In this document: positions 1 to 12,385 of the stretch, one piece after another | Numbering within the stretch: the stretch's first letter is position 1 | Layout: every line of letters begins with the position of its first letter | NCBI GenBank assembly: GCA_015490435.1 | Contig: WFXV01000018.1 | Coordinates: 1 to 25,194, forward strand | Source: Thermaceae bacterium | Lineage (GTDB): Bacteria; Deinococcota; Deinococci; Deinococcales; Marinithermaceae | Direction of reading: 5' to 3' | Length of the DNA: 25,194 bases | The notes under the pieces: generated by a model | Told to the model about the DNA's origin: nothing | The model's input: only the letters and a program-made list of their open reading frames with translations | The model's database searches: none | Position numbers and translations under genes: made by a program

Positions 1-153
1 CCCGAGGGCGTGGAGATGGTGATGCCCGGGGACAACGTGAACTTCACGGTGGAGCTCATCAAGCCGATTGCGCTTGAGGAGGGTCTCCGGTTCGCGATCC
101 GCGAGGGCGGCCGCACCGTGGGCGCCGGCGTCGTCACCAAGATCCTGGAGTAA
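1..153 (+). CDS. tuf: Elongation factor Tu, C-terminal fragment
   Basis: The first 50 codons in frame 1, ending at TAA 151-153, encode the last part of EF-Tu domain III. The final stretch, reading ...LRFAIREGGRTVGAGVV then TKILE, is the nearly invariant C-terminus of bacterial EF-Tu. EF-Tu is the cytoplasmic GTPase that delivers aminoacyl-tRNA to the ribosome. The G domain lies upstream of the window, so only the extreme C-terminus can be judged. A strong hairpin terminator follows within 10 nt, and rpmG-secE-nusG come next, the usual order downstream of one tuf copy in Thermaceae. The partial state is due to the window edge, not to gene damage. Confidence 0.97.
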   Translation, partial: PEGVEMVMPGDNVNFTVELIKPIALEEGLRFAIREGGRTVGAGVVTKILE

Positions 154-161
154 GCGAGCCG

Positions 162-195
162 AGGGGGACCGGGGCGCGCGCCCGGTCCCCCTTTT
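162..195 (+). terminator. Rho-independent terminator or attenuator between tuf and rpmG
   Basis: A perfect 12-bp stem (AGGGGGACCGGG at 162-173 pairing with CCCGGTCCCCCT at 181-192) encloses a 7-nt loop (GCGCGCG) and is followed by TTT. It begins 9 nt after the tuf stop. It should end most tuf transcripts. Only 14 nt separate its T-run from the rpmG start, so rpmG-secE-nusG are probably served by read-through or by a promoter I cannot identify. Confidence 0.8.
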
Positions 196-209
196 GAAGC
201 GAGGAAGCC

Positions 210-374
210 ATGGCCAGCGACGTCCGCATCATCATCCAGCTCGAGTGCACCGAGTGTAAGCGCCGCAACTACACCACCGAGAAGAACAAGCGCAACACCC
301 CCACCAAGCTCGAGCTCAGGAAATACTGCCCCTGGTGCAAGAAGCACACCGTGCACCGGGAGGTCAAGGTCTAA
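210..374 (+). CDS. rpmG: 50S ribosomal protein L33
   Basis: A 54-aa protein beginning MASDVRIIIQLECTEC. L33 is a small protein of the large ribosomal subunit near the E site. Two CxxC pairs, CTEC at residues 13-16 and CPWC at 40-43, form the zinc-ribbon variant of L33; non-zinc paralogues lack these cysteines. The central YTTEKNKRNTP segment and the LELRKYCP segment are typical of the family, and the length is normal. A GAGGAAG ribosome-binding sequence lies 4-5 nt before ATG 210. One base separates its stop from the secE ATG, so the two are probably coupled. The gene is easily missed because it is under 60 codons. Confidence 0.95.
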   Translation: MASDVRIIIQLECTECKRRNYTTEKNKRNTPTKLELRKYCPWCKKHTVHREVKV

Positions 375-375
375 G

Positions 376-570
376 ATGCTCGCCCGGATCGTCAACTACT
401 TCCGCGAGGCCCGGGCCGAGCTCGCCCGGGTGACCTGGCCGAGCCGCGACGAGATCATCCAGTCCACCGAGGCGGTGCTCCTTTTCACCTTCTTCATGAT
501 GGTGATCCTCTGGGTCTACGACCTCTTCTTCGGTTGGTTCATCCAGGGCGTGACAGGGTTCTTGCGATGA
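376..570 (+). CDS. secE: Protein translocase subunit SecE
   Basis: A 64-aa protein, the short single-span form of SecE found outside the enterobacteria. SecE clamps SecY in the SecYEG protein-conducting channel of the cytoplasmic membrane. The N-terminal amphipathic segment (residues 1-30) includes the family signature ELARVTWPSRDEI at about 15-27. One hydrophobic transmembrane helix follows (about residues 33-60, LLFTFFMMVILWVYDLFFGWF). The stop overlaps the nusG start as ATGA (567-570), which indicates translational coupling. The secE-nusG pairing is one of the most conserved in bacteria and supports the call. Confidence 0.96.
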   Translation: MLARIVNYFREARAELARVTWPSRDEIIQSTEAVLLFTFFMMVILWVYDLFFGWFIQGVTGFLR

Positions 571-1139
571 GCATCGAGTGGTACGCGGTCCACACCTACG
601 TGGGGTACGAGGACAAGGTCAAGGAGAACATCGAGAAGCGCGCCCGCGCGCTCGGCATGCAGGACAAGATCTTCCAGGTCCTCATCCCCACCGAGGAGAT
701 CGTGGAGCACCGCGAGGGCGGCAAGAAGGAGATCACCCGGCGGAAGCTCTTCCCCGGCTACGTCTTCGTCCAGATGGACCTCGGCGACAACCCCGAGGAG
801 CCCAACGAGGCCTGGGAGGTGGTGCGCAACACCCCCGGCGTCACCGGCGTGGTGGGGGTCACCGACGAGCGGGGTAAGTACCGCCCGGTCCCCCTGACCC
901 CGGAGGAGGTCGAGCGCATCCTGAAGGCGAGCGGGGTCGCCGGGGAGAAAGAAGGGCCCAAGCCCGAGGTGACCTTCAAGGAAGGCGACGTGGTCCGGGT
1001 GGTCAGCGGTCCCTTCGCCGATTTCACCGGGGTGGTGAGCGAGATCCACCCCGAGCGCAACAAGGTCAAGGTCTTGGTTTCGATCTTCGGCCGGGAGACC
1101 CCGGTCGAGCTGGACTTTTCGCAGGTCGCGAAGGCCTAG
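567..1139 (+). CDS. nusG: Transcription termination/antitermination factor NusG
   Basis: A 190-aa protein. I take ATG 567 as the start because the protein then begins MSIEWYAVHTYVGYEDKVK, the standard NusG N-terminus, and overlaps the secE stop by 4 nt; the reading frame is open further upstream but lies within secE. The NGN domain (about residues 1-115) contains the FPGYVFVQMDL motif and binds the RNA polymerase clamp. The KOW domain (about 135-165, GDVVRVVSGPFADFTGVV) contacts Rho, or S10 of the trailing ribosome. The protein lacks the extra inserted domain seen in some thermophile homologues. The gene is followed by 47 nt before rplK. Confidence 0.97.
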   Translation: MSIEWYAVHTYVGYEDKVKENIEKRARALGMQDKIFQVLIPTEEIVEHREGGKKEITRRKLFPGYVFVQMDLGDNPEEPNEAWEVVRNTPGVTGVVGVTDERGKYRPVPLTPEEVERILKASGVAGEKEGPKPEVTFKEGDVVRVVSGPFADFTGVVSEIHPERNKVKVLVSIFGRETPVELDFSQVAKA

Positions 1140-1152
1140 CCCGGCGTTCGTA

Positions 1153-1167
1153 CCCCGAAGTTCGGGG
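1153..1167. repeat. Short inverted repeat between nusG and rplK
   Basis: CCCCGAA and TTCGGGG flank a single G. As RNA the inner bases must open to form a loop, leaving about a 5-bp GC-rich hairpin 14 nt after the nusG stop. There is no T-run, so it is unlikely to terminate strongly. It could be a pause, a processing signal or chance. Confidence 0.35.
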
Positions 1168-1186
1168 GAGCTAGGGAGGGTTCGAG

Positions 1187-1616
<430 letters not shown>

Positions 1617-1624
<8 letters not shown>

Positions 1625-2306
1625 GCGGGGGAAGCGCTACCTCAACCTTCTCGAGAAGGTCGACCGCAACAAGTTCTACACCCCGGAGGAGGCGGCGAAG
1701 CTGGTCAAGGAGCTGGCCAGCGCCAAGTTCGACGAGACCGTCGAGGCCCACATCAAGCTCGGCATCGATCCCCGTAAGTCCGACCAGACGGTGCGCTCGA
1801 CCGTGGCCCTGCCCCACGGCACCGGCCGCCAGGTGCGGGTGGTCGCGATCGCCAAGGGCGAAAAGCTCAAAGAAGCCGAGGAGGCCGGGGCCGACTTCGT
1901 GGGCGGCGAGGAGCTCGTCAAGAAGATCAAGGAGGGCTGGCTCGACTTCGACGCCGTGGTCGCCACCCCCGACATGATGGGCGTGGTGGGCAAGGAGCTC
2001 GGCCGCGTCCTCGGCCCCCGGGGGCTCCTCCCGAACCCCAAGGCGGGCACGGTCGGCTTCAACATCGGCGAGATCATCAAGGAGATCAAGGCCGGCCGGA
2101 TCGAGTTTAGGAACGACAAGACCGGGGTGGTCCACGCCCCCATCGGCAAGGCCAGCTTCGACGCCGACCAGATCGCCGAGAACCTTCGCGCCTTCATCAA
2201 GGCGGTGGAGGCGGCCAAGCCCGAGGCGGCCAAGGGCACCTACATCAAGAGCGTGCACATCGCCACCACCATGGGCCCCTCGGTCAAGGTGAAGTACCCG
2301 GCTTAA
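1617..2306 (+). CDS. rplA: 50S ribosomal protein L1
   Basis: A 229-aa protein of standard length. L1 forms the mobile stalk beside the ribosomal E site and, in characterised bacteria, represses the L11 operon by binding its own mRNA. The signature DMMGVVGKELGRVLGPRGLL followed by PNPKAGTV lies at about residues 120-147. The N-terminus MPKRGKRYLNLLEKVDRNKFY matches Thermus L1 as I remember it. The gene overlaps rplK by 8 nt. About 200 nt of non-coding leader separate it from rplJ, so rplJL are probably controlled separately from rplKA. Confidence 0.98.
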
Positions 2307-2508
2307 ATGTGCACTACCGCACACACTCACCGGCGGCCGGGACTTAGCCTTAGCTTTTGGCACCCCGGTGCGGACGCGTTCCGCGCCAAGCGGCCCAAGA
2401 CAGCGGGGGGCAGAACGCCTTAAAGATCCCGCCGAGGCGCTTCGAGGGGGAAAGCGCATCGAGGACCGAGACCCTGGGGGTGCCCCCACCCCGGAGAGGA
2501 AGGAAGAC
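2307..2508 (+). promoter_or_regulatory. rplJ-rplL mRNA leader with L10-leader-like fold
   Basis: This untranslated stretch between rplA and rplJ contains a nested structure. AAGCG (2388-2392) pairs with CGCTT (2438-2442), and inside it GCGGG (2403-2407) pairs with CCCGC (2428-2432). The two helices are separated by an asymmetric purine-rich internal loop (GCCCAAGACA on one side, CGAGG on the other). A smaller hairpin precedes it (GCGGA 2370-2374 with TCCGC 2380-2384). Bacterial rplJL mRNAs usually carry a leader bound by the L10-L12 complex through a kinked internal loop, and the position and general shape fit that autogenous element. I could not compute a fold or covariation. One frame is open upstream of rplJ but has no family similarity. 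Confidence 0.55.
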
Positions 2509-3033
2509 GTGCCCAACCCGAGAAACGTTCGTCTCCTGGGCGAGATCAAAAGCGCCCTCGAGGCCACCGGGGGGTCGTTCTTCCTGGTGAACTACCAGGG
2601 GCTGACCGCGGCCGAGGACTACGAGCTCCGCCGGCAGCTCCGCGAGCAGAAGGCCCGGCTCTTCGTGGCCAAGAACACCCTGATCCGGATCGCCATGGAG
2701 GAGCTGGGGCAGGCCTCGCTCGAGGAGCACCTGAAAGGGCCCTCGGCCCTCGTCTTCTTCAAGGATCCGGTAGCCGCGGCCAAGGTCCTGGTTAAGTTCG
2801 CCGAGGAGACCGGCAAGGAGATCCCCAAGGTCAAGGCCGGACTGCTCTCGGGCCAGGTGCTCACCGCGGAAGAGGTCGAGTCCCTGGCCAAGATGAAGAG
2901 CCTGGACGAACTCCGGGCCGAGCTGGTGGGCGTCATCAGCGCGCCCCTCATGGAGCTCGTGGGCGTTCTTGGCGGCGCGCAGCGCGAGCTCGTCGGCCTC
3001 TTGGAGGCCAAGGTCCAAAAGGAAGCCGCCTAG
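2509..3033 (+). CDS. rplJ: 50S ribosomal protein L10
   Basis: A 174-aa protein using GTG 2509 as start. This gives MPNPRNVRLLGEIKSALE, which matches the L10 N-terminus, and a purine-rich Shine-Dalgarno stretch (GGAGAGGAAGG) lies just upstream; the open frame extends further back but that part looks unlike L10. L10 is the stalk base that anchors L7/L12 dimers to 23S rRNA. Typical segments are FFLVNYQGLTAAE (about 24-36) and RLFVAKNTLIRIA (about 51-63). The C-terminal helix (LMELVGVLGGAQRELVGLLEA) is the L7/L12 dimer-binding region and is long, consistent with the three-dimer stalk of thermophiles (known for the family, not shown here). rplL follows after 18 nt. Confidence 0.95.
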   Translation: MPNPRNVRLLGEIKSALEATGGSFFLVNYQGLTAAEDYELRRQLREQKARLFVAKNTLIRIAMEELGQASLEEHLKGPSALVFFKDPVAAAKVLVKFAEETGKEIPKVKAGLLSGQVLTAEEVESLAKMKSLDELRAELVGVISAPLMELVGVLGGAQRELVGLLEAKVQKEAA

Positions 3034-3051
3034 TCGGAGGAGGGGTCAGAG

Positions 3052-3429
3052 ATGGCTTTGGATATTGACGCGATCATGGAGCAGCTCAACCAGGCGACGG
3101 TGCTCGAGCTCAAGCAGCTCATCGACCGTATCAAGGACGAGTGGGGCGTGGAGGCCGCCGCTCCCGTGGCGGTCGCCGCCGCCCCCGGCGCCGCCGCCGA
3201 GGAAGCGAAGGCGGAGGAGAAGACCGAGTTCGACGTGGTGCTGAAGTCGCCCGGCGGCCAGAAGCTCCAGGTCATCAAGGAGGTCCGCGCCATCACCGGC
3301 CTGGGCCTCAAGGAGGCCAAGGACCTGGTGGAAAAGGGCGGCGTCGTCAAGGAAGGCGTCAGCAAGGAAGAGGCCGAGCAGATCAAGAAGAAGCTCGAGG
3401 AGCTCGGCGCCGAGGTCGAGCTGAAGTAG
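3052..3429 (+). CDS. rplL: 50S ribosomal protein L7/L12
   Basis: A 125-aa acidic protein, standard length. The N-terminal dimerisation domain (residues 1-33), an Ala/Pro/Glu-rich flexible hinge (about 34-58) and the C-terminal factor-binding domain with KSPGGQKLQVIKEVRAITGL (about 66-85) are in the usual order. It forms the multimeric stalk that recruits EF-Tu, EF-G and IF2. A strong GGAGGAGG sequence sits before ATG 3052, as expected for a protein made at several copies per ribosome. It is followed by about 107 nt with a hairpin before rpoB. Confidence 0.98.
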   Translation: MALDIDAIMEQLNQATVLELKQLIDRIKDEWGVEAAAPVAVAAAPGAAAEEAKAEEKTEFDVVLKSPGGQKLQVIKEVRAITGLGLKEAKDLVEKGGVVKEGVSKEEAEQIKKKLEELGAEVELK

Positions 3430-3484
3430 CGCTTCGGCAGGTGGTGCCCCTGCCGTCCCACCGGGTGTGCGTTTTTCGGGGTGT

Positions 3485-3508
3485 CCGGGCCTAGGGGGCT
3501 AGGCCCGG
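3485..3508 (+). promoter_or_regulatory. Intercistronic hairpin between rplL and rpoB
   Basis: A perfect 10-bp inverted repeat (CCGGGCCTAG at 3485-3494 with CTAGGCCCGG at 3499-3508) encloses a GGGG loop. It is followed by C-rich rather than T-rich sequence, so it is not a canonical intrinsic terminator. In E. coli the same interval holds a partial attenuator and an RNase III processing site that lower rpoBC expression relative to rplJL. A similar job is inferred from position only. Confidence 0.5.
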
Positions 3509-3536
3509 CCCCCGCCCTTCCCGAAAAGGGGTGAGC

Positions 3537-6500
3537 ATGGAAAAGGAAAAGCGGTTTGGACGGATCCGCGAGGTCATCCCCTTGCCTCCGCTGGTCCAGA
3601 TCCAGGTCGAGTCTTTCAAAAAGGCTTTGCAAATTCGCGACCTCCAGCCCCGCGTCCGCGAGGAGGGCAAGCCGCCCGAGCTCGACGCGGTGCCCCCCGC
3701 GGAGCGGGAGAACGTCGGCATTCAGGCGGCCTTTAAAGAGGTCTTTCCCATCGAAGAGGGGGGGATGGTCCTGGACTTCATCGAGTACCGGCTCGGGGGC
3801 CCGAAGTTCGGCCCCGAGGAGTGCCGGGAAAAGGACCTCACCTACCAGATCCCCCTCTACGCCAAGCTCCAGCTCATCCACAAGGACACCGGGCTGATCA
3901 AGGAGGACGAGGTCTTCCTCGGCGACCTCCCGCTGATGACCCCGGACGGCTCCTTCATCATCAACGGGGTCGAGCGGGTGGTGATCAGCCAGATCCACCG
4001 CTCGCCCGGGGTCTACTTCACCGAGGACGACAGCCACCCGGGCCGCTATGTCGCCTCGATCATCCCGCTCCCGAAGAGGGGCCCCTGGATCGACCTCGAG
4101 TTCGACAACCAGGGCGTCCTCATCATGCGGGTTAACAAGCGCAAGTTCCCGGTGGCCCTCCTCCTCCGGGTGCTCGGCTACGACGAGAAGGCGCTGAAGC
4201 GCGCCTTCAAGAAGTACGGCGACGTGGCCAAGGGGATCTTCGAGGCCGAGGTGGACCAGGGCCGGGAGAAGGTGAAGGCGCTCGAGCTCCCGCCGGAAAA
4301 GGCCCTCCTGAAACTCTTCACCATCCTCCGGCCGGGCGATCCCCCCAAGCGCGACAAGGCCATCAACTACCTCTACTCCCTCCTCGCCGATCCCCGCCGC
4401 TACGACCTCGGCGAGCCCGGGCGCTACAAGGTGGAGAAGAAGCTCGGCATCAAGATGAAGACCCGCACCCTGCTCGTCTTCGACGAGAAGAAGGGGGTCT
4501 TCAAGGACCAGGCGCTCCTGCCCACGCTTTCCTACCTGCTCGGGCTCTTCGCCGGGCTCGAGGAGTACGAGGTCGACGACATCGACCACCTGGGCAACCG
4601 CCGCATCCGTACCGTCGGCGAGCTCCTCGCCGACCAGTTCCGGGTGGGGCTCGGGCGGATGGCCCGGGGGGTGCGCGAGCGAATGCTGATCGGTGCCCCG
4701 GAGACCGCCACCCCCGCCAAGCTGATCAACAACCGCCCGCTGGTGGCGGCGATCCGGGAGTTCTTCGGCCGCAGCCAGATCTCCCAGTTCAAGGACCAGA
4801 CCAACCCGCTCTCCGAGATCCGCCACAAGCGCCGGATCTCGGCGCTCGGGCCCGGCGGGCTCACCCGCGAGCGAGCGGGCTTCGACGTCCGCGACGTCCA
4901 CCGCACCCACTACGGCCGGATCTGCCCCATCGAGACGCCGGAAGGCGCGAACATCGGCCTGATCAACTCGCTCGCGGCCTACGGGCGGATCAACGAGCTC
5001 GGCTTCATCATGGCCCCCTACCGCCGGGTGAAAAGCGGCGTGGTGAGCTCGGATCCCAAGGACGTGGTCTACATGACCGCGGACGAGGAGGACAAATACA
5101 CCATCGCCCAGGCCAACACCCCCTTGGACGAAAATGGCCGGATCGCCACCGACCGGGTGGTGGCCCGCCGGAAGGGGGATCCGGTGGTGGTGCGGCCCGA
5201 GGAAGTCGAGTTCATGGACGTCAGCCCCAAGCAGGTCTTCTCGCTCAATACCAACCTCATCCCCTTCCTCGAGCACGACGACGCGAACCGGGCCCTCATG
5301 GGCTCGAACATGCAGGCCCAGGCGGTGCCCTTGATCCGCGCCCAGGCCCCGGTGGTGGGCACCGGCATCGAGGACCGGGTGATCCGGGACTCGCTCTCGA
5401 GCGTCTACTCTGACACCGACGGCGAGGTCCGCTACGTGGACGGCGACCGCATCGAGGTGGTGGCCGAAAACGGGAACGTCTACACCTACGAGCTCCGCCG
5501 CTTCGTGCGCTCCAACCAGGGCACCACCTTCGACCAGCGGCCCCGGGTCCGGGTGGGCCAGAAGGTGAAGAAGGGCGACCTGCTCGCCGACGGGCCCGCC
5601 GCCGAGGAGGGCAAGCTGGCGCTGGGCCAGAACGTCCTGGTCGCGATCATGCCCTTCGACGGCTACAACTTCGAGGACGCGATCATCATCAACGAGGACC
5701 TGATCCACCGCGACTTCTACACCTCGATCCACATCGAGCGCTACGAGATCGAGGCCCGGCAGACCAAGCTCGGCCCCGAGAAGATCACCCGCGACATCCC
5801 GAACCTCTCGGAGTCGGCGCTCCGCGACCTCGACGAGGACGGGGTGGTGCGGATCGGCGCCGAGGTCAAGCCGGGCGACATCCTGGTGGGCCGAACGAGC
5901 TTCAAGGGCGAGACCGAGCCCAGCCCGGAAGAGCGGCTCCTTCGCTCGATCTTCGGCGAGAAGGCCCGGGACGTCAAGGACACCTCGCTCCGCGTGCCCC
6001 CGGGCGAGGGCGGGATCGTGCTCCGGACCGTCAGGCTCAAGCGCGGCGACCCCGGGGTCGAGCTCAAACCCGGCGTCATCGAGATGGTCCGGGTCTACGT
6101 GGCGCAAAAGCGCAAGATCCAGGTGGGCGACAAGCTCGCGAACCGCCACGGGAACAAGGGCGTGGTGGCGAAGATCCTGCCGCCCGAGGACATGCCCCAC
6201 CTCCCGGACGGCACCCCGGTGGACATCGTCTTCAACCCCCTCGGCGTGCCGAGCCGTATGAACCTCGGGCAGATCCTCGAGACCCACCTGGGGCTCGCCG
6301 CCCACGAGCTCAAGATGCGCTTCGTGAGCCCGATCTTCGACGGCGCCAAGGAGGAGGAGATCAAGGCGCTCTTGGACGAGGCCTTTGAGAAGCGCTGGGC
6401 CGAGCGCGAGAAGATGGGCCAGGGCATCGACAAGCGCGAGCTCGAGGTGCTCGAGCGGGCGGCCAAGCTCGGCCTCGTGGACCCGGACAAGGAGCCCCGG

Positions 6501-6983
6501 GAGCAGCTCAAGGACCTCTTCAAGCAGGGCAAGATGGTCCTCTACGACGGCCGCACCGGCGAGCCCATCGAGGGGCCGATCGTGGTCGGGCTGATGTACG
6601 TGATGAAGCTCTACCACATGGTCGAGGACAAGATGCACGCCCGCTCCACCGGTCCCTACTCGCTGATTACCCAGCAGCCGCTCGGGGGTAAGGCCCAGTT
6701 CGGCGGTCAGCGCTTCGGCGAGATGGAGGTGTGGGCGCTCGAGGCCTACGGCGCCGCCCACACCCTGCAGGAGATGCTGACCATCAAGTCCGACGACATC
6801 GAGGGCCGAAACGCCGCCTACGAGGCGATCGTCAAGGGCGAGGACATTCCCACCCCGAGCGTGCCCGAGTCCTTCCGGGTGCTGGTGAAAGAGCTCCAGG
6901 CGCTGGGCCTCGACGTCGAGACCCTCGACGAGAACGACCGCCCGATCGACATCTTCGAGGGCCTGGCCTCGAAGCGTTCGTAA
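3537..6983 (+). CDS. rpoB: DNA-directed RNA polymerase subunit beta
   Basis: A 1148-aa protein. I chose ATG 3537 over the in-frame GTG 3531 because it yields MEKEKRFGRIREVIPLPPL, like Thermus RpoB, and has AAGGGGTG as Shine-Dalgarno. It is the beta subunit of core RNA polymerase, forming one pincer and half of the active-site cleft. The rifampicin-pocket region spans about 409-450, with FKDQTNPLSEIRHKRRISAL keeping the positions equal to E. coli D516, H526 and S531 (here D420, H430, S435), so it looks wild type. The KLANRHGNKGVVAKI motif and the C-terminal clamp segment ending in DIFEGLASKRS are intact. It seems to carry about 15 extra residues near positions 33-50 relative to Thermus as I recall it. 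rpoC follows after 9 nt. Confidence 0.98.
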   Translation: MEKEKRFGRIREVIPLPPLVQIQVESFKKALQIRDLQPRVREEGKPPELDAVPPAERENVGIQAAFKEVFPIEEGGMVLDFIEYRLGGPKFGPEECREKDLTYQIPLYAKLQLIHKDTGLIKEDEVFLGDLPLMTPDGSFIINGVERVVISQIHRSPGVYFTEDDSHPGRYVASIIPLPKRGPWIDLEFDNQGVLIMRVNKRKFPVALLLRVLGYDEKALKRAFKKYGDVAKGIFEAEVDQGREKVKALELPPEKALLKLFTILRPGDPPKRDKAINYLYSLLADPRRYDLGEPGRYKVEKKLGIKMKTRTLLVFDEKKGVFKDQALLPTLSYLLGLFAGLEEYEVDDIDHLGNRRIRTVGELLADQFRVGLGRMARGVRERMLIGAPETATPAKLINNRPLVAAIREFFGRSQISQFKDQTNPLSEIRHKRRISALGPGGLTRERAGFDVRDVHRTHYGRICPIETPEGANIGLINSLAAYGRINELGFIMAPYRRVKSGVVSSDPKDVVYMTADEEDKYTIAQANTPLDENGRIATDRVVARRKGDPVVVRPEEVEFMDVSPKQVFSLNTNLIPFLEHDDANRALMGSNMQAQAVPLIRAQAPVVGTGIEDRVIRDSLSSVYSDTDGEVRYVDGDRIEVVAENGNVYTYELRRFVRSNQGTTFDQRPRVRVGQKVKKGDLLADGPAAEEGKLALGQNVLVAIMPFDGYNFEDAIIINEDLIHRDFYTSIHIERYEIEARQTKLGPEKITRDIPNLSESALRDLDEDGVVRIGAEVKPGDILVGRTSFKGETEPSPEERLLRSIFGEKARDVKDTSLRVPPGEGGIVLRTVRLKRGDPGVELKPGVIEMVRVYVAQKRKIQVGDKLANRHGNKGVVAKILPPEDMPHLPDGTPVDIVFNPLGVPSRMNLGQILETHLGLAAHELKMRFVSPIFDGAKEEEIKALLDEAFEKRWAEREKMGQGIDKRELEVLERAAKLGLVDPDKEPREQLKDLFKQGKMVLYDGRTGEPIEGPIVVGLMYVMKLYHMVEDKMHARSTGPYSLITQQPLGGKAQFGGQRFGEMEVWALEAYGAAHTLQEMLTIKSDDIEGRNAAYEAIVKGEDIPTPSVPESFRVLVKELQALGLDVETLDENDRPIDIFEGLASKRS

Positions 6984-6992
6984 GGGGAGAGC

Positions 6993-11561
<4,569 letters not shown>

Positions 11562-11568
11562 CCGTTTG

Positions 11569-11596
11569 GGGCGGGCCCTAGGGCCCGCCCTCTTTT
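11569..11596 (+). terminator. Intrinsic terminator after rpoC
   Basis: GGGCGGGCCC (11569-11578), TA, then GGGCCCGCCC (11581-11590) make a perfect 22-nt palindrome that folds into a GC-rich stem with the central bases as loop. It is followed by TCTTTT. It starts 7 nt after the rpoC stop. Its T-run ends only 4 nt before the next start codon, leaving no room for a promoter or Shine-Dalgarno sequence between them. Confidence 0.8.
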
Positions 11597-11600
11597 CGTC

Positions 11601-12173
11601 ATGGAGCTCTCCGACGCGCTTTACCAGGCGTTCTACGAGGTCGGCGCGGACCTCTTCGCCCAGGGGCTGATCTCCGCCACCGCCGGGAACTTCTCGGTGC
11701 GGGAGGGCGCGGGGCTTTGGATCACGAAGAGCGGGGTGCGGAAAAACCGCCTTTCGCGGGAGGACCTCCTCTACGTGGGGCTCGAGCCCGACCCCGAGCG
11801 GGACCGGGGGGCCTCGGTGGAGCTCGTCATCCACCGGGCGATCTACCGGGCCACCGACGCCGCCGCGATCGTGCACGCGCATCCCCGCACCGCGGTGGCG
11901 CTCTCGCTCTCCCTGAACGCGATCCGGCCCCGGGACCTCGAGGGGCGGCTCGTGCTCGGGGAGGTCCCGGTTTTGGACCCCACCACCAAAAGCGCCACCG
12001 AGGAGGCCGCCCGGGCGGTGGCCGAAGGGCTCAAGCGTCATCCGGTGGTGATGCTCAGGGGCCACGGGGCCTTCGCCCGGGGCCGGGACCTCTTCGCTGC
12101 CTACGCCCGGCTCACGGTGCTCGAGGAGTCGGCCCAGATCCTCCTTTCTGCTAAGCTGTGGGGGACCCTATGA
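11601..12173 (+). CDS. Class II aldolase, L-fuculose-phosphate aldolase-like
   Basis: A 190-aa protein of the class II aldolase/adducin family. These zinc enzymes reversibly cleave sugar phosphates to dihydroxyacetone phosphate plus an aldehyde, and relatives include FucA, RhaD, AraD and MtnB. The expected residues are visible: the phosphate-binding AGNFS loop at about 28-32 and ITKSG at 41-45, the general acid/base Glu in VELVIHR (E74), and zinc ligands in VHAHP (H92 and H94) and RGHG (H155). Its length suits FucA, but the physiological substrate cannot be read from sequence. It overlaps the next gene by 4 nt. The start lies 4 nt after the rpoC terminator T-run and has no Shine-Dalgarno sequence. 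From memory, T. thermophilus also has a FucA-like gene after rpoC. Confidence 0.85.
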   Translation: MELSDALYQAFYEVGADLFAQGLISATAGNFSVREGAGLWITKSGVRKNRLSREDLLYVGLEPDPERDRGASVELVIHRAIYRATDAAAIVHAHPRTAVALSLSLNAIRPRDLEGRLVLGEVPVLDPTTKSATEEAARAVAEGLKRHPVVMLRGHGAFARGRDLFAAYARLTVLEESAQILLSAKLWGTL

Positions 12174-12385
12174 AGGTCGCCGTCTTGGAGGGGGACCGGG
12201 AGGTGCTCAGCGCCATCGCCCAGCGCCAGCCCCATCCGTACCGGCTCCTCGTGGGGGAGGGGCGGGCCTTGCTTTTGCTCGAGGGGGTGGAGGCGGCGAC
12301 GCTCGAAGCGCTCGCTGAGCACGCGCCCCGGGTTTTCGTCTTGGAGGAGGAGGGATGCGGGAAGAAATCCAGCTCGTCCCGGTAG
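12170..12385 (+). CDS. Small protein of unknown function, 71 aa
   Basis: Starts at ATG 12170, overlapping the aldolase stop by 4 nt (ATGA), with GGGGGA about 5 nt upstream. An in-frame GTG at 12158 is a less likely alternative. The product begins MKVAVLEGDREVLSAIAQRQ and looks like a small alternating alpha/beta protein with an acidic centre and a Ser/Lys-rich end (GCGKKSSSSR). The last 31 nt overlap the following hydrolase gene in another frame. I recognise no family. The tight coupling on both sides argues that it is real, and it may be a partner or regulator of a neighbouring enzyme, but that is speculation. Confidence 0.6.
   Translation: MKVAVLEGDREVLSAIAQRQPHPYRLLVGEGRALLLLEGVEAATLEALAEHAPRVFVLEEEGCGKKSSSSR

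Noticed and set aside
154..209. tRNA gene between tuf and secE, as found in some bacteria
   Set aside because: The gap is only 56 nt and is filled by the terminator and the rpmG ribosome-binding site; no cloverleaf is possible.
2368..2508. N-terminal extension of L10 by 47 codons
   Set aside because: The open frame continues upstream of GTG 2509, but the encoded sequence is unlike L10 and coincides with a structured RNA leader; the Shine-Dalgarno sequence is at the GTG.
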